Shown: piece by piece, positions 8,358 to 16,608 of the stretch
How positions within the stretch are numbered: position 1 is the stretch's first letter
Layout of the letters: every line of letters begins with the position of its first letter
Assembly (NCBI GenBank): GCA_016212105.1
Contig: JACRHJ010000015.1
Span: 62,001 to 126,000, forward strand
DNA: 64,000 nt
From: Nitrospirota bacterium
Lineage (GTDB): Bacteria; Nitrospirota; JACRHJ01
Direction of reading: 5' to 3'
The notes under the pieces: model-generated
Databases searched by the model: none
Told to the model about the DNA's origin: nothing
The model's input: the letters and a program-made list of their open reading frames with translations, nothing else
Translations under genes and position numbers: made by a program

Positions 8358-9299
8358 ATGCCGGACACGTTAAAGCTTTTTTCGGGCAACGCCAACATCC
8401 CCCTTGCGAAGGAGATAGCCGGCTGCCTCGGCGTCGGGCTCGGCGACGCGACGGTCGCGACCTTCAGCGACGGCGAGATTAACGTAAAGATAAACGAAAA
8501 CGTCAGGGGCGCGGATGTCTTCGTCGTGCAGCCCACGTCGTCCCCGGTGAACAACCACCTGATGGAACTCCTCATCATGATGGACGCCTTCAGGCGCGCG
8601 TCCGCGCGGCGCATCACCGCCGTCATGCCGTACTACGGCTACGCGAGGCAGGACAGGAAGGTCCAGCCGAGGGTGCCTATCACGTCCAGGCTGGTGGCCG
8701 ACCTCATCACGACCGCGGGCGCGGACAGGGTGCTGACCATAGACCTCCACGCCGGCCAGATACAGGGCTTTTTCGACGTCCCGGTGGACAACCTGTTCGC
8801 CACGCCCGTCCTGCTCGAGTACTTGAAGGGCAGGAACCTCGTCAACCCAGTGGTGGTCTCCCCCGACGCGGGCGGCGTCGAGAGGGCGAGGGCGTTCGGC
8901 AAGAGGCTCGGGGCGGCCATAGCCATAATCGACAAGCGCAGGAGCGCGCCCAACGTCGCCGAGGTCATGAACCTCATCGGCGAGGTCGAGGGCAGCGACG
9001 CGCTTCTGCTCGACGACATGATAGACACCGCGGGCACCATCACCCAGGCGGTCTCGGCTCTCAAGGCAAAGGGGGCAAGGAAGGTCATTGCCGCCTGCTC
9101 GCACGCGGTGCTCTCCGGCCCGGCGATAACGAGGCTGAACGAGTCGCTCCTGGACGAAGTGGTCACGACTAACACGATCTCGATGGACAACAAGCAGAAG
9201 GAGTGCCCGAAGCTCAAGGTCCTGACGGTGGCCCCGCTCCTCGCGGAGGCGATAAAGAGGATCCACGAAGAGGCTTCGGTCAGCTCTCTTTTCGTGTAA
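8358..9299 (+). CDS. prs: Ribose-phosphate pyrophosphokinase (PRPP synthetase)
   Basis: This enzyme converts ribose 5-phosphate and ATP to PRPP, the precursor of purines, pyrimidines, histidine and, relevant here, the trpD substrate. The 313-residue protein starts PDTLKLFSGNANIPLAKEIA after Met. It contains FSDGEINVKI, the metal/ATP region DLHAGQIQGFF (about residues 130-140), the flexible loop KRR (about residues 194-196) and the PRPP-binding DDMIDTAGT (about residues 221-229). Length and motifs are those of class I enzymes. It is 45 bases from the end of tRNA-Gln and 46 before rplY. Confidence 0.98.
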   Translation: MPDTLKLFSGNANIPLAKEIAGCLGVGLGDATVATFSDGEINVKINENVRGADVFVVQPTSSPVNNHLMELLIMMDAFRRASARRITAVMPYYGYARQDRKVQPRVPITSRLVADLITTAGADRVLTIDLHAGQIQGFFDVPVDNLFATPVLLEYLKGRNLVNPVVVSPDAGGVERARAFGKRLGAAIAIIDKRRSAPNVAEVMNLIGEVEGSDALLLDDMIDTAGTITQAVSALKAKGARKVIAACSHAVLSGPAITRLNESLLDEVVTTNTISMDNKQKECPKLKVLTVAPLLAEAIKRIHEEASVSSLFV

Positions 9300-9345
9300 A
9301 TACCGTAAAACGGATAATCAATAAAAGTCGGAAGGAGCTTCAAAA

Positions 9346-9993
9346 ATGCAGAAGGTAGCGCTTAACGTTGAACTGAGGGAAGGCACCGGCAAGGGCGCCG
9401 CGAGGCAGGTAAGGGCCGGCGGCAAGGTCCCCGCGATAATGTACGGTCAGGGCGGGGCGACCCCCATATCGATAGACAGGAAGGAGTTCGTCCGCCTCCT
9501 GAACGCCGGCGGCGGCAGCGGCGTCCTGCTCGCGGTAAACGTCGCGGGCACCGAGGGCGAGAGGCTCGCCGTCGTAAAGGACTACCAGACGAGCCCCATA
9601 AAGAACGAGCTGCTTCACGCCGACCTCCTGGAGGTCGCGCTCGACAAGCCGATACACGTCACCGTCCACGTCGTCGTCGAAGGCAAGACCCCCAAGGGCG
9701 TCAAGGAGGGCGGCATCCTCCAGCAGCTTACCAGGGAACTCCTCGTGGACTGCCTCCCCGCCAACATCCCGGAGCACATCTCCGTGGACGCGTCCGAAGT
9801 AGGCGTCGGCGAGTCCATACACGTAGGCGACCTCAAGCTGCCGGAGGGCGTCAAGACGTCCCACGTCGAGCTCGACCAGGTCGTCCTGACCATAGCCGCG
9901 CCGATCTCCGCCGAGAAGCTCGAGGCGATGCTCACGGCCGAGGCCGAGGTCAAGGAGCCCGAGGTCCTGGGCAAGGCCAAGGAAGAGGCCTAA
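9346..9993 (+). CDS. rplY: 50S ribosomal protein L25, CTC-type
   Basis: L25 binds 5S rRNA in the large subunit. The 215-residue protein has an N-terminal L25 beta-barrel (about residues 1-92, with GTGKGAARQVR and VPAIMYG) and the longer C-terminal TL5/CTC beta domain (about residues 98-185, with HVVVEGKTPKGVKEGGILQQ). A charged alanine/glutamate tail closes it. The two-domain length separates it from the short enterobacterial L25. The start has a good AGGAG site just upstream (about 9332). Confidence 0.96.
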   Translation: MQKVALNVELREGTGKGAARQVRAGGKVPAIMYGQGGATPISIDRKEFVRLLNAGGGSGVLLAVNVAGTEGERLAVVKDYQTSPIKNELLHADLLEVALDKPIHVTVHVVVEGKTPKGVKEGGILQQLTRELLVDCLPANIPEHISVDASEVGVGESIHVGDLKLPEGVKTSHVELDQVVLTIAAPISAEKLEAMLTAEAEVKEPEVLGKAKEEA

Positions 9994-10001
9994 CACCGGC
10001 C

Positions 10002-10571
10002 TTGAAGATAATTGTCGGACTCGGCAACCCCGGCGAGAAGTACGCCGCCACGCGCCACAACCTGGGCTTCATGGTCCTGGACAGGCTCGCGTCAAAGTGC
10101 AGGGCGGGCTTCGATAACCGGGCACACCGCGCTTTCGTATGCAGGTGCCGGGTGGCCGGGGTGGATGCCGTCCTCGTCAAGCCGCAGACGTTCATGAACC
10201 TGAGCGGCGAGGCGGTAGCCCCTGTAATAAGGGACGCGAAGGCCGGGCCGGAGGACCTTGTCGTGGTCTTCGACGACCTCGACCTCGAACTCGGGCGGGT
10301 GCGCGTCAGGAAGTCCGGCGGCGACGGCGGGCATAACGGCATAAAGTCCATCATAGAGCACCTCGATACCGGGAACTTCGTCAGGGTCCGGCTCGGCATA
10401 GGCCGTCCGGAAGGCAGGCAGGACGCTTCCGAACACGTGCTTTCGCCGTTCCTCGAAGAAGAATTGCCCGTGGTGGCGGAGGTTCTGGACAGGGCGGTCG
10501 AGGCTGTGATGTCGGTCGTCAGGGAAGGCCCTGACAGGGCAATGAACCGCTTCAACAAGTCGGCCGACTGA
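10002..10571 (+). CDS. pth: Peptidyl-tRNA hydrolase
   Basis: Pth releases peptides from tRNAs that drop off the ribosome. The 189-residue protein begins, from a TTG start eight bases after rplY, with KIIVGLGNPGEKYAATRHN, which includes the catalytic His (in TRHN). It also has the conserved VKPQTFMNLSGEAV and GGDGGHNGIKSI segments. TTG is chosen because the family N-terminus begins right there and no ATG is available. Downstream, deltaproteobacteria usually continue with ychF; here hppA and a small islet come between. Confidence 0.97.
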   Translation: MKIIVGLGNPGEKYAATRHNLGFMVLDRLASKCRAGFDNRAHRAFVCRCRVAGVDAVLVKPQTFMNLSGEAVAPVIRDAKAGPEDLVVVFDDLDLELGRVRVRKSGGDGGHNGIKSIIEHLDTGNFVRVRLGIGRPEGRQDASEHVLSPFLEEELPVVAEVLDRAVEAVMSVVREGPDRAMNRFNKSAD

Positions 10572-10794
10572 CAGCCGGGCGTGTTCCATGGGCGGGAATT
10601 GTTACCATACTACACGACAATAATGTGTGGCTTGAAGGCTGGTCTGTTCAATATTCGCGGGCCTGAACCTGATTCCGGGCCGACATTATAATCTTTTTGC
10701 GCGTGTAATACGGTAACATGGGCGTGCAACCTCAATAGGTTCACATATTTATGACGGCGATTGTCATGCTTTATCGCCTCATTAAATTTATTAA

Positions 10795-10836
10795 TTGGCA
10801 ATACAGGCTGAAAGCGGCTACAATGTGGCCGCTTTC
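10795..10836 (+). promoter_or_regulatory. Promoter whose -10 box lies inside a 9-bp inverted repeat, upstream of hppA
   Basis: TTGGCA (10795-10800) and TACAAT (10819-10824), 18 bases apart, fit a sigma-70 promoter. The perfect inverted repeat GAAAGCGGC (10810-10818) / GCCGCTTTC (10828-10836) flanks the -10 hexamer, with a nine-base centre TACAATGTG. That is the geometry of a repressor operator. The alternative is a simple RNA or cruciform hairpin. The transcript would have a leader of about 150 bases before hppA. Confidence 0.45.
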
Positions 10837-10861
10837 GACGACTCCAGAGCTTCCGGTTTCT

Positions 10862-10875
10862 TTGTATATATACAA
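10862..10875. promoter_or_regulatory. Perfect 14-bp palindrome TTGTATATATACAA upstream of hppA
   Basis: It is a perfect palindrome within an AT-rich stretch about 105 bases before the hppA start. It could be a second operator or part of a promoter (TATATA). The remainder of the 407-base gap (10572-10978) has another TATAAT (10687-10692) without a convincing -35 box, and no gene. Confidence 0.35.
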
Positions 10876-10978
10876 GCTTATATAGGGAAGGGGGGAGTAC
10901 CTTAGGCAGTTATCAGTGTGGTTAACCGTGTATCTGGTTCTTTTTTTCGCATCCTGAAAGGAGGATTTAAAAGAGGTT

Positions 10979-13063
10979 ATGGACAATAACGTATTGATCG
11001 CATTGGGTTGTGGCGTCATCGCCGTAATATACGGCGTGGTGAACATCGGCTGGATAATGAAGCTCAGCCAGGGCAACGAGAAGATGCAGCAGATCTCGAA
11101 GGCCATCCAGGAGGGCGCGGCTGCCTACCTCAAGAGGCAGTACACCACCATCGCCGTCGTCGGCGTGATCCTCTTCGTGGTCATCTTCGCTGGCCTCGGC
11201 GCGAAGTCGGCCGTCGGCTTCGCCATCGGCGCGCTCGGCTCCGCCGCCGCCGGCATCATCGGCATGAACATCTCGGTCCGCGCCAACGTCCGCACGACGC
11301 AGGCCGCCAGCGAGGGCCTCAACGCCGCGATGAAGGTCGCCTTCAGGGGCGGCGCCATCACCGGCATGCTGGTCGTCGGCCTCGGCCTCCTCACCCTCGC
11401 CGGCTACTATGCGGCCCTGATGATGATGTCTCCCGGCACCACTGACTACATAGAGCTGGTCAGGCCGCTCGTCAGCCTCGGCTTCGGCGGCTCGCTCATC
11501 TCCATCTTCGCCCGTCTCGGCGGCGGTATCTTCACCAAGGGCGCCGACGTCGGCGCCGACCTCGTCGGCAAGGTCGAGGCTGGCCTACCCGAGGACGACC
11601 CGCGTAACCCGGCCGTCATCGCGGACAACGTCGGCGACAACGTCGGCGACTGCGCCGGAATGGCCGCCGACCTCTTCGAGACCTACGCCGTCACGCTCGT
11701 CGCCGCCATGATACTCGGCGCGCTCGAGTTCAGCGACATGGGCCCCGAGGCCATCGAGAAGGCCATAGCCTTCCCGCTCGTCCTCGGCGGCGTCTCGATC
11801 ATCACCTCGATCATCGGCACCTACTTCGTCAAGGTCAGCCCCGGCGGCAAGATCATGACCGCGCTTTACAAGGGCCTTATAGTCGCGGCCGGCCTGTCCG
11901 CCGTCGCGTTCTACTTCATCACCGAGTCGATGATGTCGGGCCTCAAGTACTCCACGATGAACCTCTACATCGCGTCGCTCGTCGGCCTCGCCGTCACCGG
12001 CCTGATGGTCATCATCACCGAGTACTACACCGCGACTGAGTACAGCCCGGTCAAGAAGATTGCCAAGGCCTCCACGACCGGCCACGGCACTAACGTCATC
12101 ACCGGCCTCGCGGTCTCGATGGAGTCCACCGCGGCCCCGATCATGGTCATCTGCGCCGGCATACTGGTCGCCTTCGGCTGCGCCGGCATCTACGGCGTCG
12201 CCATGGCCGCCGTCTCGATGCTCTCGATGACCGGTATCATCGTCGCGATCGACGCCTATGGCCCGATCACGGACAACGCCGGCGGCATCGCCGAGATGGC
12301 CGAGCTTCCGGACGCGATCCGCGACATCACCGACCCGCTCGACGCGGTCGGCAACACCACCAAGGCCGTCACCAAGGGTTATGCCATCGGTTCCGCCGCG
12401 CTGGCCGCCCTCGTCCTCTTCGCCGCGTACACCCAGGAGCTGGGCGAGGCGCTCATGAAGGCCGGCATGCCGCCCGTCACGTTCGACCTCTCCAACCCGA
12501 TGGTCCTGGTCGGCCTGTTCATAGGCGGCCTGCTCCCGTACATCTTCGGCGCGATGTCAATGCTGGCGGTCGCGAAGGCCGGCGGCGAGATCGTCGACGA
12601 GGTCCGCAGGCAGTTCCGCGAGATCAAGGGAATCATGGAAGGCACCGGCAAGCCGGATTACGCCGCCGCGGTTGACATCGTCACCAAGGCCGCCATCCGC
12701 GAGATGATGATCCCGGCGCTCCTCCCGGTCCTCGCACCGGTCGTCGTCGGCTACGTCCTCGGCCCGCAGGCCGTCGGCGGCATGCTCGTCGGCTCCATCG
12801 TCACCGGCCTGTTCGTCGCCATCTCGATGACCTCGGGCGGCGGCGCGTGGGACAACGCCAAGAAGTACATCGAGTCCGGCAACTACGGCGGCAAGGGCTC
12901 TGACGCCCACAAGGCAGCCGTTACCGGCGACACCGTCGGCGACCCCTACAAGGACACCGCCGGCCCGGCCGTCAACCCGATGATCAAGATCATCAACATC
13001 GTCGCGCTGCTCATCGTCGGCATGCTGGCTTCAAACCCCGGCCTGTTCAACCTGAGCCAGTAG
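10979..13063 (+). CDS. hppA: Membrane-bound H+-translocating pyrophosphatase (K+-independent type)
   Basis: The 694-residue protein is a polytopic (about 16 helices) pump that couples pyrophosphate hydrolysis to proton export. The catalytic cytosolic motif is complete: [18 protein letters not shown], then [20 protein letters not shown] (about residues 182-222). The potassium-determining position is Lys in [16 protein letters not shown] (about residues 459-474). Lys there marks the K+-independent, H+-pumping class, whereas K+-dependent enzymes have Ala. The C-terminal [19 protein letters not shown] and [19 protein letters not shown] are also intact. A strong AAAGGAGG lies upstream (about 10,957). 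It interrupts the usual pth-ychF adjacency. Codon use looks strongly optimised (C/G-ending), consistent with high expression. Confidence 0.97.
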   Translation: MDNNVLIALGCGVIAVIYGVVNIGWIMKLSQGNEKMQQISKAIQEGAAAYLKRQYTTIAVVGVILFVVIFAGLGAKSAVGFAIGALGSAAAGIIGMNISVRANVRTTQAASEGLNAAMKVAFRGGAITGMLVVGLGLLTLAGYYAALMMMSPGTTDYIELVRPLVSLGFGGSLISIFARLGGGIFTKGADVGADLVGKVEAGLPEDDPRNPAVIADNVGDNVGDCAGMAADLFETYAVTLVAAMILGALEFSDMGPEAIEKAIAFPLVLGGVSIITSIIGTYFVKVSPGGKIMTALYKGLIVAAGLSAVAFYFITESMMSGLKYSTMNLYIASLVGLAVTGLMVIITEYYTATEYSPVKKIAKASTTGHGTNVITGLAVSMESTAAPIMVICAGILVAFGCAGIYGVAMAAVSMLSMTGIIVAIDAYGPITDNAGGIAEMAELPDAIRDITDPLDAVGNTTKAVTKGYAIGSAALAALVLFAAYTQELGEALMKAGMPPVTFDLSNPMVLVGLFIGGLLPYIFGAMSMLAVAKAGGEIVDEVRRQFREIKGIMEGTGKPDYAAAVDIVTKAAIREMMIPALLPVLAPVVVGYVLGPQAVGGMLVGSIVTGLFVAISMTSGGGAWDNAKKYIESGNYGGKGSDAHKAAVTGDTVGDPYKDTAGPAVNPMIKIINIVALLIVGMLASNPGLFNLSQ

Positions 13064-13089
13064 GACGCAGTTTTACAGTAGTAATACGG

Positions 13090-13125
13090 CAGCCCCGTCC
13101 CTTGGGACGGGGCTGTTGTTTTTTC
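13090..13125 (+). terminator. Strong intrinsic terminator after hppA
   Basis: A perfect 12-bp stem CAGCCCCGTCCC / GGGACGGGGCTG (13090-13101 and 13104-13115) with a two-base centre is followed by TTGTTTTTT, 27 bases after the hppA stop. Confidence 0.92.
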
Positions 13126-13232
13126 TGCCGGTTGTTCTGGCGCAATACACTTAGCCATATAATTATATTGCTCAAGTCTAAATGACATGCTATTATTGAT
13201 TTGTGAAATGGCTTCGTTTGAGATGAGGAAAT

Positions 13233-13478
13233 ATGAATAAGAAAATAGTATATACTGATGAGCCTATGGGCAAGTTGAAAGTCATTAATGATTTTCTGCC
13301 CCCGCCGGAGCAGCTTGTCCTGAAGGAGGACAACGTCAAGGTGACTATCGCCCTGAAGAAATCTAGCGTCGAGTTCTTCAAGAAGACGGCCCGCGAGCAG
13401 CACACGTCTTACCAGAAGATGATACGCGAGCTTGTGGACTGGTATGCAACGCATTACGAGAAGACGAAGAGCGCGTGA
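13233..13478 (+). CDS. Small ribbon-helix-helix (CopG/BrnA-like) protein
   Basis: The 81-residue protein has a basic C-terminal half that reads like a ribbon-helix-helix DNA-binding fold: a beta strand KVTIALKKSSVEFFKK, then helix A and helix B (HTSYQKMIRELVDWYATHY). The N-terminal part, with DFLPPPEQLVLKED, resembles linkers in orphan CopG-type regulators or antitoxins. No toxin-sized partner of BrnT or RelE type lies beside it; the neighbour is a membrane protein. An AGGAAAT site precedes the start. The gene lies in an AT-rich islet between hppA and ychF, suggesting later acquisition. Function beyond probable DNA binding is not known. Confidence 0.65.
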   Translation: MNKKIVYTDEPMGKLKVINDFLPPPEQLVLKEDNVKVTIALKKSSVEFFKKTAREQHTSYQKMIRELVDWYATHYEKTKSA

Positions 13479-13494
13479 ACGTGGAGGACTTCTA

Positions 13495-14064
13495 ATGTTT
13501 GAAGACCTTAAAGAGATGTTCAAGGATCCTGATGAAGACTTGCGCATCGCATATAAAGAAATCCAGAAGATGATACCTCCCCCTAAGTGGGAAGGGTTAT
13601 TTGTTGCAGGGGTAATTATATTTTTCATACTTATTTCAATTGGAATGGCGATAATTCTGTCAACGCCCGATATATTTGGCTTCGGCCTTGAAGGGCATGA
13701 GACGCTGACTTTGATAAAGAGCATCGTTTATTTTGCGTTTGCCGCCGCATTATTTACACAAATGGTCAATAGGGTTGTTAAAAATCCGGACGGTAAGCGG
13801 ATAATATTACTAAAAGAGAAATTGAGAGTACTGAACACGGGAACGGCGTTGCCCGACGTTGTAGGTTTTGTCGATAGGCTTGGCTGGTATCGCACGGATT
13901 ATAATGAGCCAAGCAAGGCGGTTTATGCATTGGTAAAGAAGGAGAAGTTTTTTGGGCCGCACTTGTTTGTGAAGTTTCGGTTCGATGACAATAAGACTAT
14001 GAAGTCTTATGATGTCAGGGTAGTACGTTCTGGAAAATACGGAATCACATTTGGGGAGGGCTAA
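13495..14064 (+). CDS. Unknown membrane protein with two transmembrane segments
   Basis: I do not recognise this 189-residue protein. It has two predicted membrane helices (about residues 32-55, GLFVAGVIIFFILISIGMAI; and about 70-90, IVYFAFAAALFTQMV), and the remaining C-terminal 95 residues form a soluble, lysine-rich domain. The ATG at 13495 has GGAGG 8 bases upstream. An upstream in-frame extension to 13432 would overlap the preceding gene and is rejected. Codon use is AT-rich and unlike that of hppA or ychF. Its stop abuts the TTG start of ychF, and its final GGGGAGGG provides the ychF ribosome-binding site, so the two are transcriptionally linked. Confidence 0.75.
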   Translation: MFEDLKEMFKDPDEDLRIAYKEIQKMIPPPKWEGLFVAGVIIFFILISIGMAIILSTPDIFGFGLEGHETLTLIKSIVYFAFAAALFTQMVNRVVKNPDGKRIILLKEKLRVLNTGTALPDVVGFVDRLGWYRTDYNEPSKAVYALVKKEKFFGPHLFVKFRFDDNKTMKSYDVRVVRSGKYGITFGEG

Positions 14065-15159
14065 TTGGGCTTCAACTGCGGCATAATCGGCCTGCCGAAC
14101 GTCGGCAAGTCAACCATATTCAACGCGCTCTCCTCGGCGGGCGCGCAGGCGTCGAACTACCCCTTCACGACGATTGACCCGAACGTCGGCATTGTCGAGG
14201 TGCCGGACGCGAGGCTGGCCAAACTCAACCAGATGTACAAGCCCAAGAAGCTGACGCCGACCGCGGTCGAGTTCGTGGACATCGCGGGCCTGGTCAAGGG
14301 CGCGTCTCGCGGCGAGGGCCTCGGCAACAAGTTCCTCGGGAACATCCGCGAGGTGGATGCCATCGTCCATGTCGTCCGCTGCTTCGAGGATCCGGACGTG
14401 ATACATGTGGACGGAAGTATAGGCCCGAAGCGCGACATCGAGGTAATCGAGACCGAGCTTATGATGGCCGACCTCGACACGGTCGAGAAGAGGCTGTTCA
14501 GGCGGCAGAAGGACGCGAAGGGTGGGGACAAGGTAGCAAAGGCCGAGGCGGACCTCCTGGAGCGGCTGAAGGGCATGCTGGAGCGGGGAGAGCCGCTCCG
14601 CACCGGGAAGTACACGGATGAAGAGGCCTCAATAATTAAGAAGAACTTCCTGCTGACGACAAAGCCGGTGCTGTACGTGGCGAACGTGGCCGAGGAGGCC
14701 CTGGGCGGAGACACGCCGATGGTCGCCGAGGTCCGGGAGGTCGCGGAAAAGGAAGGCGCGAAGGTCGTGGTCATTTGCGGGAAGACCGAGTCCGAGATAG
14801 CAGCGCTCCCGCCGGAGGAGCGTCCGGACTTCCTGGAGGCGGTCGGGCTGAAGGAGTCCGGCCTCGACAGCCTGATACGGGTGGGTTACGACCTGCTCGG
14901 CCTCGTGACGTTCTTCACCGTAGGCGAGGACGAGTGCAAGGCCTGGACGATAAACAAGGGCATGAAGGCCCCGCAGGCGGCGGGGCGGATACACTCGGAC
15001 TTTGAGCGGGGGTTCATCCGGGCGGAGGTCATCGCCTACGACGAGCTGGTAAAGCTCGGCTCGTGGCACGCGGCGAAGGAGAAGGGCGTCCTGCGCCAGG
15101 AGGGCAAGGAGTACGTCGTGAACGACGGCGACTGCATCCTGTTCCGGTTCAACGTGTAG
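14065..15159 (+). CDS. ychF: Redox-responsive ATPase/GTPase YchF (OLA1 family)
   Basis: YchF is a ribosome-associated P-loop NTPase that prefers ATP. The 364-residue protein has the G1 loop GLPNVGKSTIFNALSSAGA, switch residues in NYPFTTIDPN, G3 DIAGLVKGA, a coiled-coil insertion (about residues 125-200), and the C-terminal TGS-like domain (about 278-362) with the typical KAWTINKGMKAPQAAGRIHS and GKEYVVNDGDCILFRFNV end. The start is TTG immediately after the upstream stop codon, with GGGGAGGG right before it. Length is standard. Confidence 0.97.
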   Translation: MGFNCGIIGLPNVGKSTIFNALSSAGAQASNYPFTTIDPNVGIVEVPDARLAKLNQMYKPKKLTPTAVEFVDIAGLVKGASRGEGLGNKFLGNIREVDAIVHVVRCFEDPDVIHVDGSIGPKRDIEVIETELMMADLDTVEKRLFRRQKDAKGGDKVAKAEADLLERLKGMLERGEPLRTGKYTDEEASIIKKNFLLTTKPVLYVANVAEEALGGDTPMVAEVREVAEKEGAKVVVICGKTESEIAALPPEERPDFLEAVGLKESGLDSLIRVGYDLLGLVTFFTVGEDECKAWTINKGMKAPQAAGRIHSDFERGFIRAEVIAYDELVKLGSWHAAKEKGVLRQEGKEYVVNDGDCILFRFNV

Positions 15160-15175
15160 TGCAACACGTTTTCGG

Positions 15176-15205
15176 TTGACATAATAATAGCTGATTTGTT
15201 ATGAT
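15176..15205 (+). promoter_or_regulatory. Sigma-70 type promoter TTGACA-18-TATGAT
   Basis: TTGACA (15176-15181) and TATGAT (15200-15205), 18 bases apart, sit about 55 bases before the start of the MshEN-domain gene and just after the ychF stop. Confidence 0.75.
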
Positions 15206-15260
15206 ATACAAATAGTTGTGCGACTACTTCGACATGCGCTGCGTCATAAGGAGAACCCTG

Positions 15261-15941
15261 ATGGCCCCCAGGAAGAAGCTTGGAGAGTTGCTGATAGAGG
15301 AAGGCCTTATAGACGAGCTTCAGCTGAGCTCCGCGATAGGACACCAGAAAAACTGGGGCGGCAAGCTCGGCTCAGCACTAGTGGAGCTCGGCTTTCTGCG
15401 CGAGGAGGATATAGCGAAGGTGCTCGAGGAGCAGCTCCGGCAGCACTGCCTGTCGGAGAAGGAACTCCGGCCGGAGCCCGAGGCGCTCAAGCTGGTGTCC
15501 ATGGACCTGGCCCTGAAGCACAACATACTGCCTCTCAAGGTCAAGGGCAACGAGCTGCTCATAGCGATGAGCAACCCGTATAACTTCGAGGTAATAGACG
15601 AGCTGGGCTTCACGCTCGGCAAGAGGATAAAGGGCGTGCTCGCACTCGACTCCGGGCTGAAGAGGGCGATAAAGCAGTATTACGGAGGCGGCGCGACCGG
15701 CTATGAGTACAGGTCGGTAAGCCATGTGGCAGACACGGGCGAGCAGCCGGAGATAGTGCATTACGGCTCGGCGAAGGACATACCGCCCCCGCGCGAGCCG
15801 GAACCGGAGTCCAAGCGCGTGGAGCCCTCTCCGGACCTCATAGCCAAGGCGCTCGCCTATCTCCTGATAGAAAAGGGCATTATCAAAAGGGACGAGCTGA
15901 TAGAGAAGATGAAGACGCTAAAAGATAAGGGCCTTGCTTAA
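15261..15941 (+). CDS. MshEN (GspE/PilB N-terminal) domain protein without ATPase domain
   Basis: The 226-residue protein matches the N-terminal domain of type II secretion and type IV pilus ATPases: KLGELLIEEGLIDELQLSSA (about residues 5-24), then LGSALVELGFLREEDIAKVL and VKGNELLIAMSNPYNFEVID (to about residue 150). That domain binds c-di-GMP in some relatives. There is no Walker motif. Instead a proline/glutamate linker (about 165-190) leads to a second short helix pair, IAKALAYLLIEKGIIKRDELIEKM. The ATG at 15261 is chosen because AAGGAG lies at 15248; the GTG at 15216 would be inside the predicted leader. It probably acts as a stand-alone regulatory adaptor, which is inference. Confidence 0.82.
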   Translation: MAPRKKLGELLIEEGLIDELQLSSAIGHQKNWGGKLGSALVELGFLREEDIAKVLEEQLRQHCLSEKELRPEPEALKLVSMDLALKHNILPLKVKGNELLIAMSNPYNFEVIDELGFTLGKRIKGVLALDSGLKRAIKQYYGGGATGYEYRSVSHVADTGEQPEIVHYGSAKDIPPPREPEPESKRVEPSPDLIAKALAYLLIEKGIIKRDELIEKMKTLKDKGLA

Positions 15942-15948
15942 TTTTCTC

Positions 15949-15977
15949 TTGACAAACGGCGGACGTTTCATTATAGT
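15949..15977 (+). promoter_or_regulatory. Consensus promoter for the tRNA cluster, TTGACA-17-TATAGT
   Basis: A perfect -35 hexamer (15949-15954) and a near-perfect -10 hexamer (15972-15977) with ideal 17-base spacing end 23 bases before tRNA-Gly. Confidence 0.88.
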
Positions 15978-16000
15978 AGCACACCGTAACCGAGGAACAC

Positions 16001-16075
<75 letters not shown>

Positions 16076-16084
16076 TTTAAAATC

Positions 16085-16146
16085 ACATGCCGGAGAGAGG
16101 CACGATAAACGGGACACCGAAAATTCGTGAGGCTCGTCCGGCATGT
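16085..16146. ncRNA. 62-nt rod-like stem-loop between tRNA-Gly and tRNA-Cys
   Basis: A 10-bp perfect stem ACATGCCGGA (16085-16094) / TCCGGCATGT (16137-16146) continues inwards as GAG/CTC. It then has a symmetric AGG-AGG internal loop, CACGA/TCGTG, and a top hairpin CGG-GACA-CCG (110-119). The nested pairing is too good for spacer DNA. It would be co-transcribed with the tRNAs, so it may be a processing structure or a small RNA. I do not recognise a known family. Confidence 0.45.
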
Positions 16147-16160
16147 TATTATCAGGTAAT

Positions 16161-16235
<75 letters not shown>

Positions 16236-16333
16236 GTTTTCACGGCAACATTAAAAAGCGCGGGACCAATACTTCAGGTTGGCCGCGCTTTTTTCGTTCG
16301 CCGGCATCGGCCTTGCGGCCGCATGTATTTGCA

Positions 16334-16394
16334 GTCATCCCCGCCCATTCGGCTTCGCTCAGGGCAGGCTCCAGCGGGGACCCAGCGACTTTCA
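16334..16394. repeat. TTCCCGC-type hairpin with nested insert, just before tRNA-Leu
   Basis: The two halves of the dispersed GTCATTCCCGC..GCGGGAATCCAGCGACTTT hairpin are recognisable (GTCATCCCCGC and AGCGGGGACCCAGCGACTTT). Between them lies an insert CCATTCGGCTTCGCTCAGGGCAG instead of the usual 3-5 base loop. Similar inserted forms occur at 19,337 and 48,165. Confidence 0.7.
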
Positions 16395-16401
16395 TCCTCC
16401 T

Positions 16402-16490
16402 GCCGGAGTGGCGGAATAGGTAGACGCAGCGGACTTAAAATCCGCTGGCCCGCGAGGGTCGTGCCGGTTCGATTCCGGCCTTCGGCACCA
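16402..16490 (+). tRNA. tRNA-Leu (TAA)
   Basis: This is a class II tRNA with a long variable arm. Acceptor GCCGGAG pairs with CTTCGGC (16480-16486, one G-T pair). The anticodon stem GCGGA/TCCGC encloses CTTAAAA, anticodon TAA. Discriminator A and CCA (16488-16490) are encoded. Confidence 0.97.
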
Positions 16491-16608
16491 TTTCTCTGTT
16501 GCCCCGTCGTCCAGTCCGCCCTTTTGTCCTCCACGCGTTAAGCATCGCGTTGGTTGTCTCGTCCATTTCAAGCCTGTAATCCAGCCCCGATGTTATTATC
16601 CACGGCGT

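Noticed and set aside
12557-12910. Leftward frame inside hppA
   Set aside because: Antisense shadow of a highly conserved pyrophosphatase; no supporting features.
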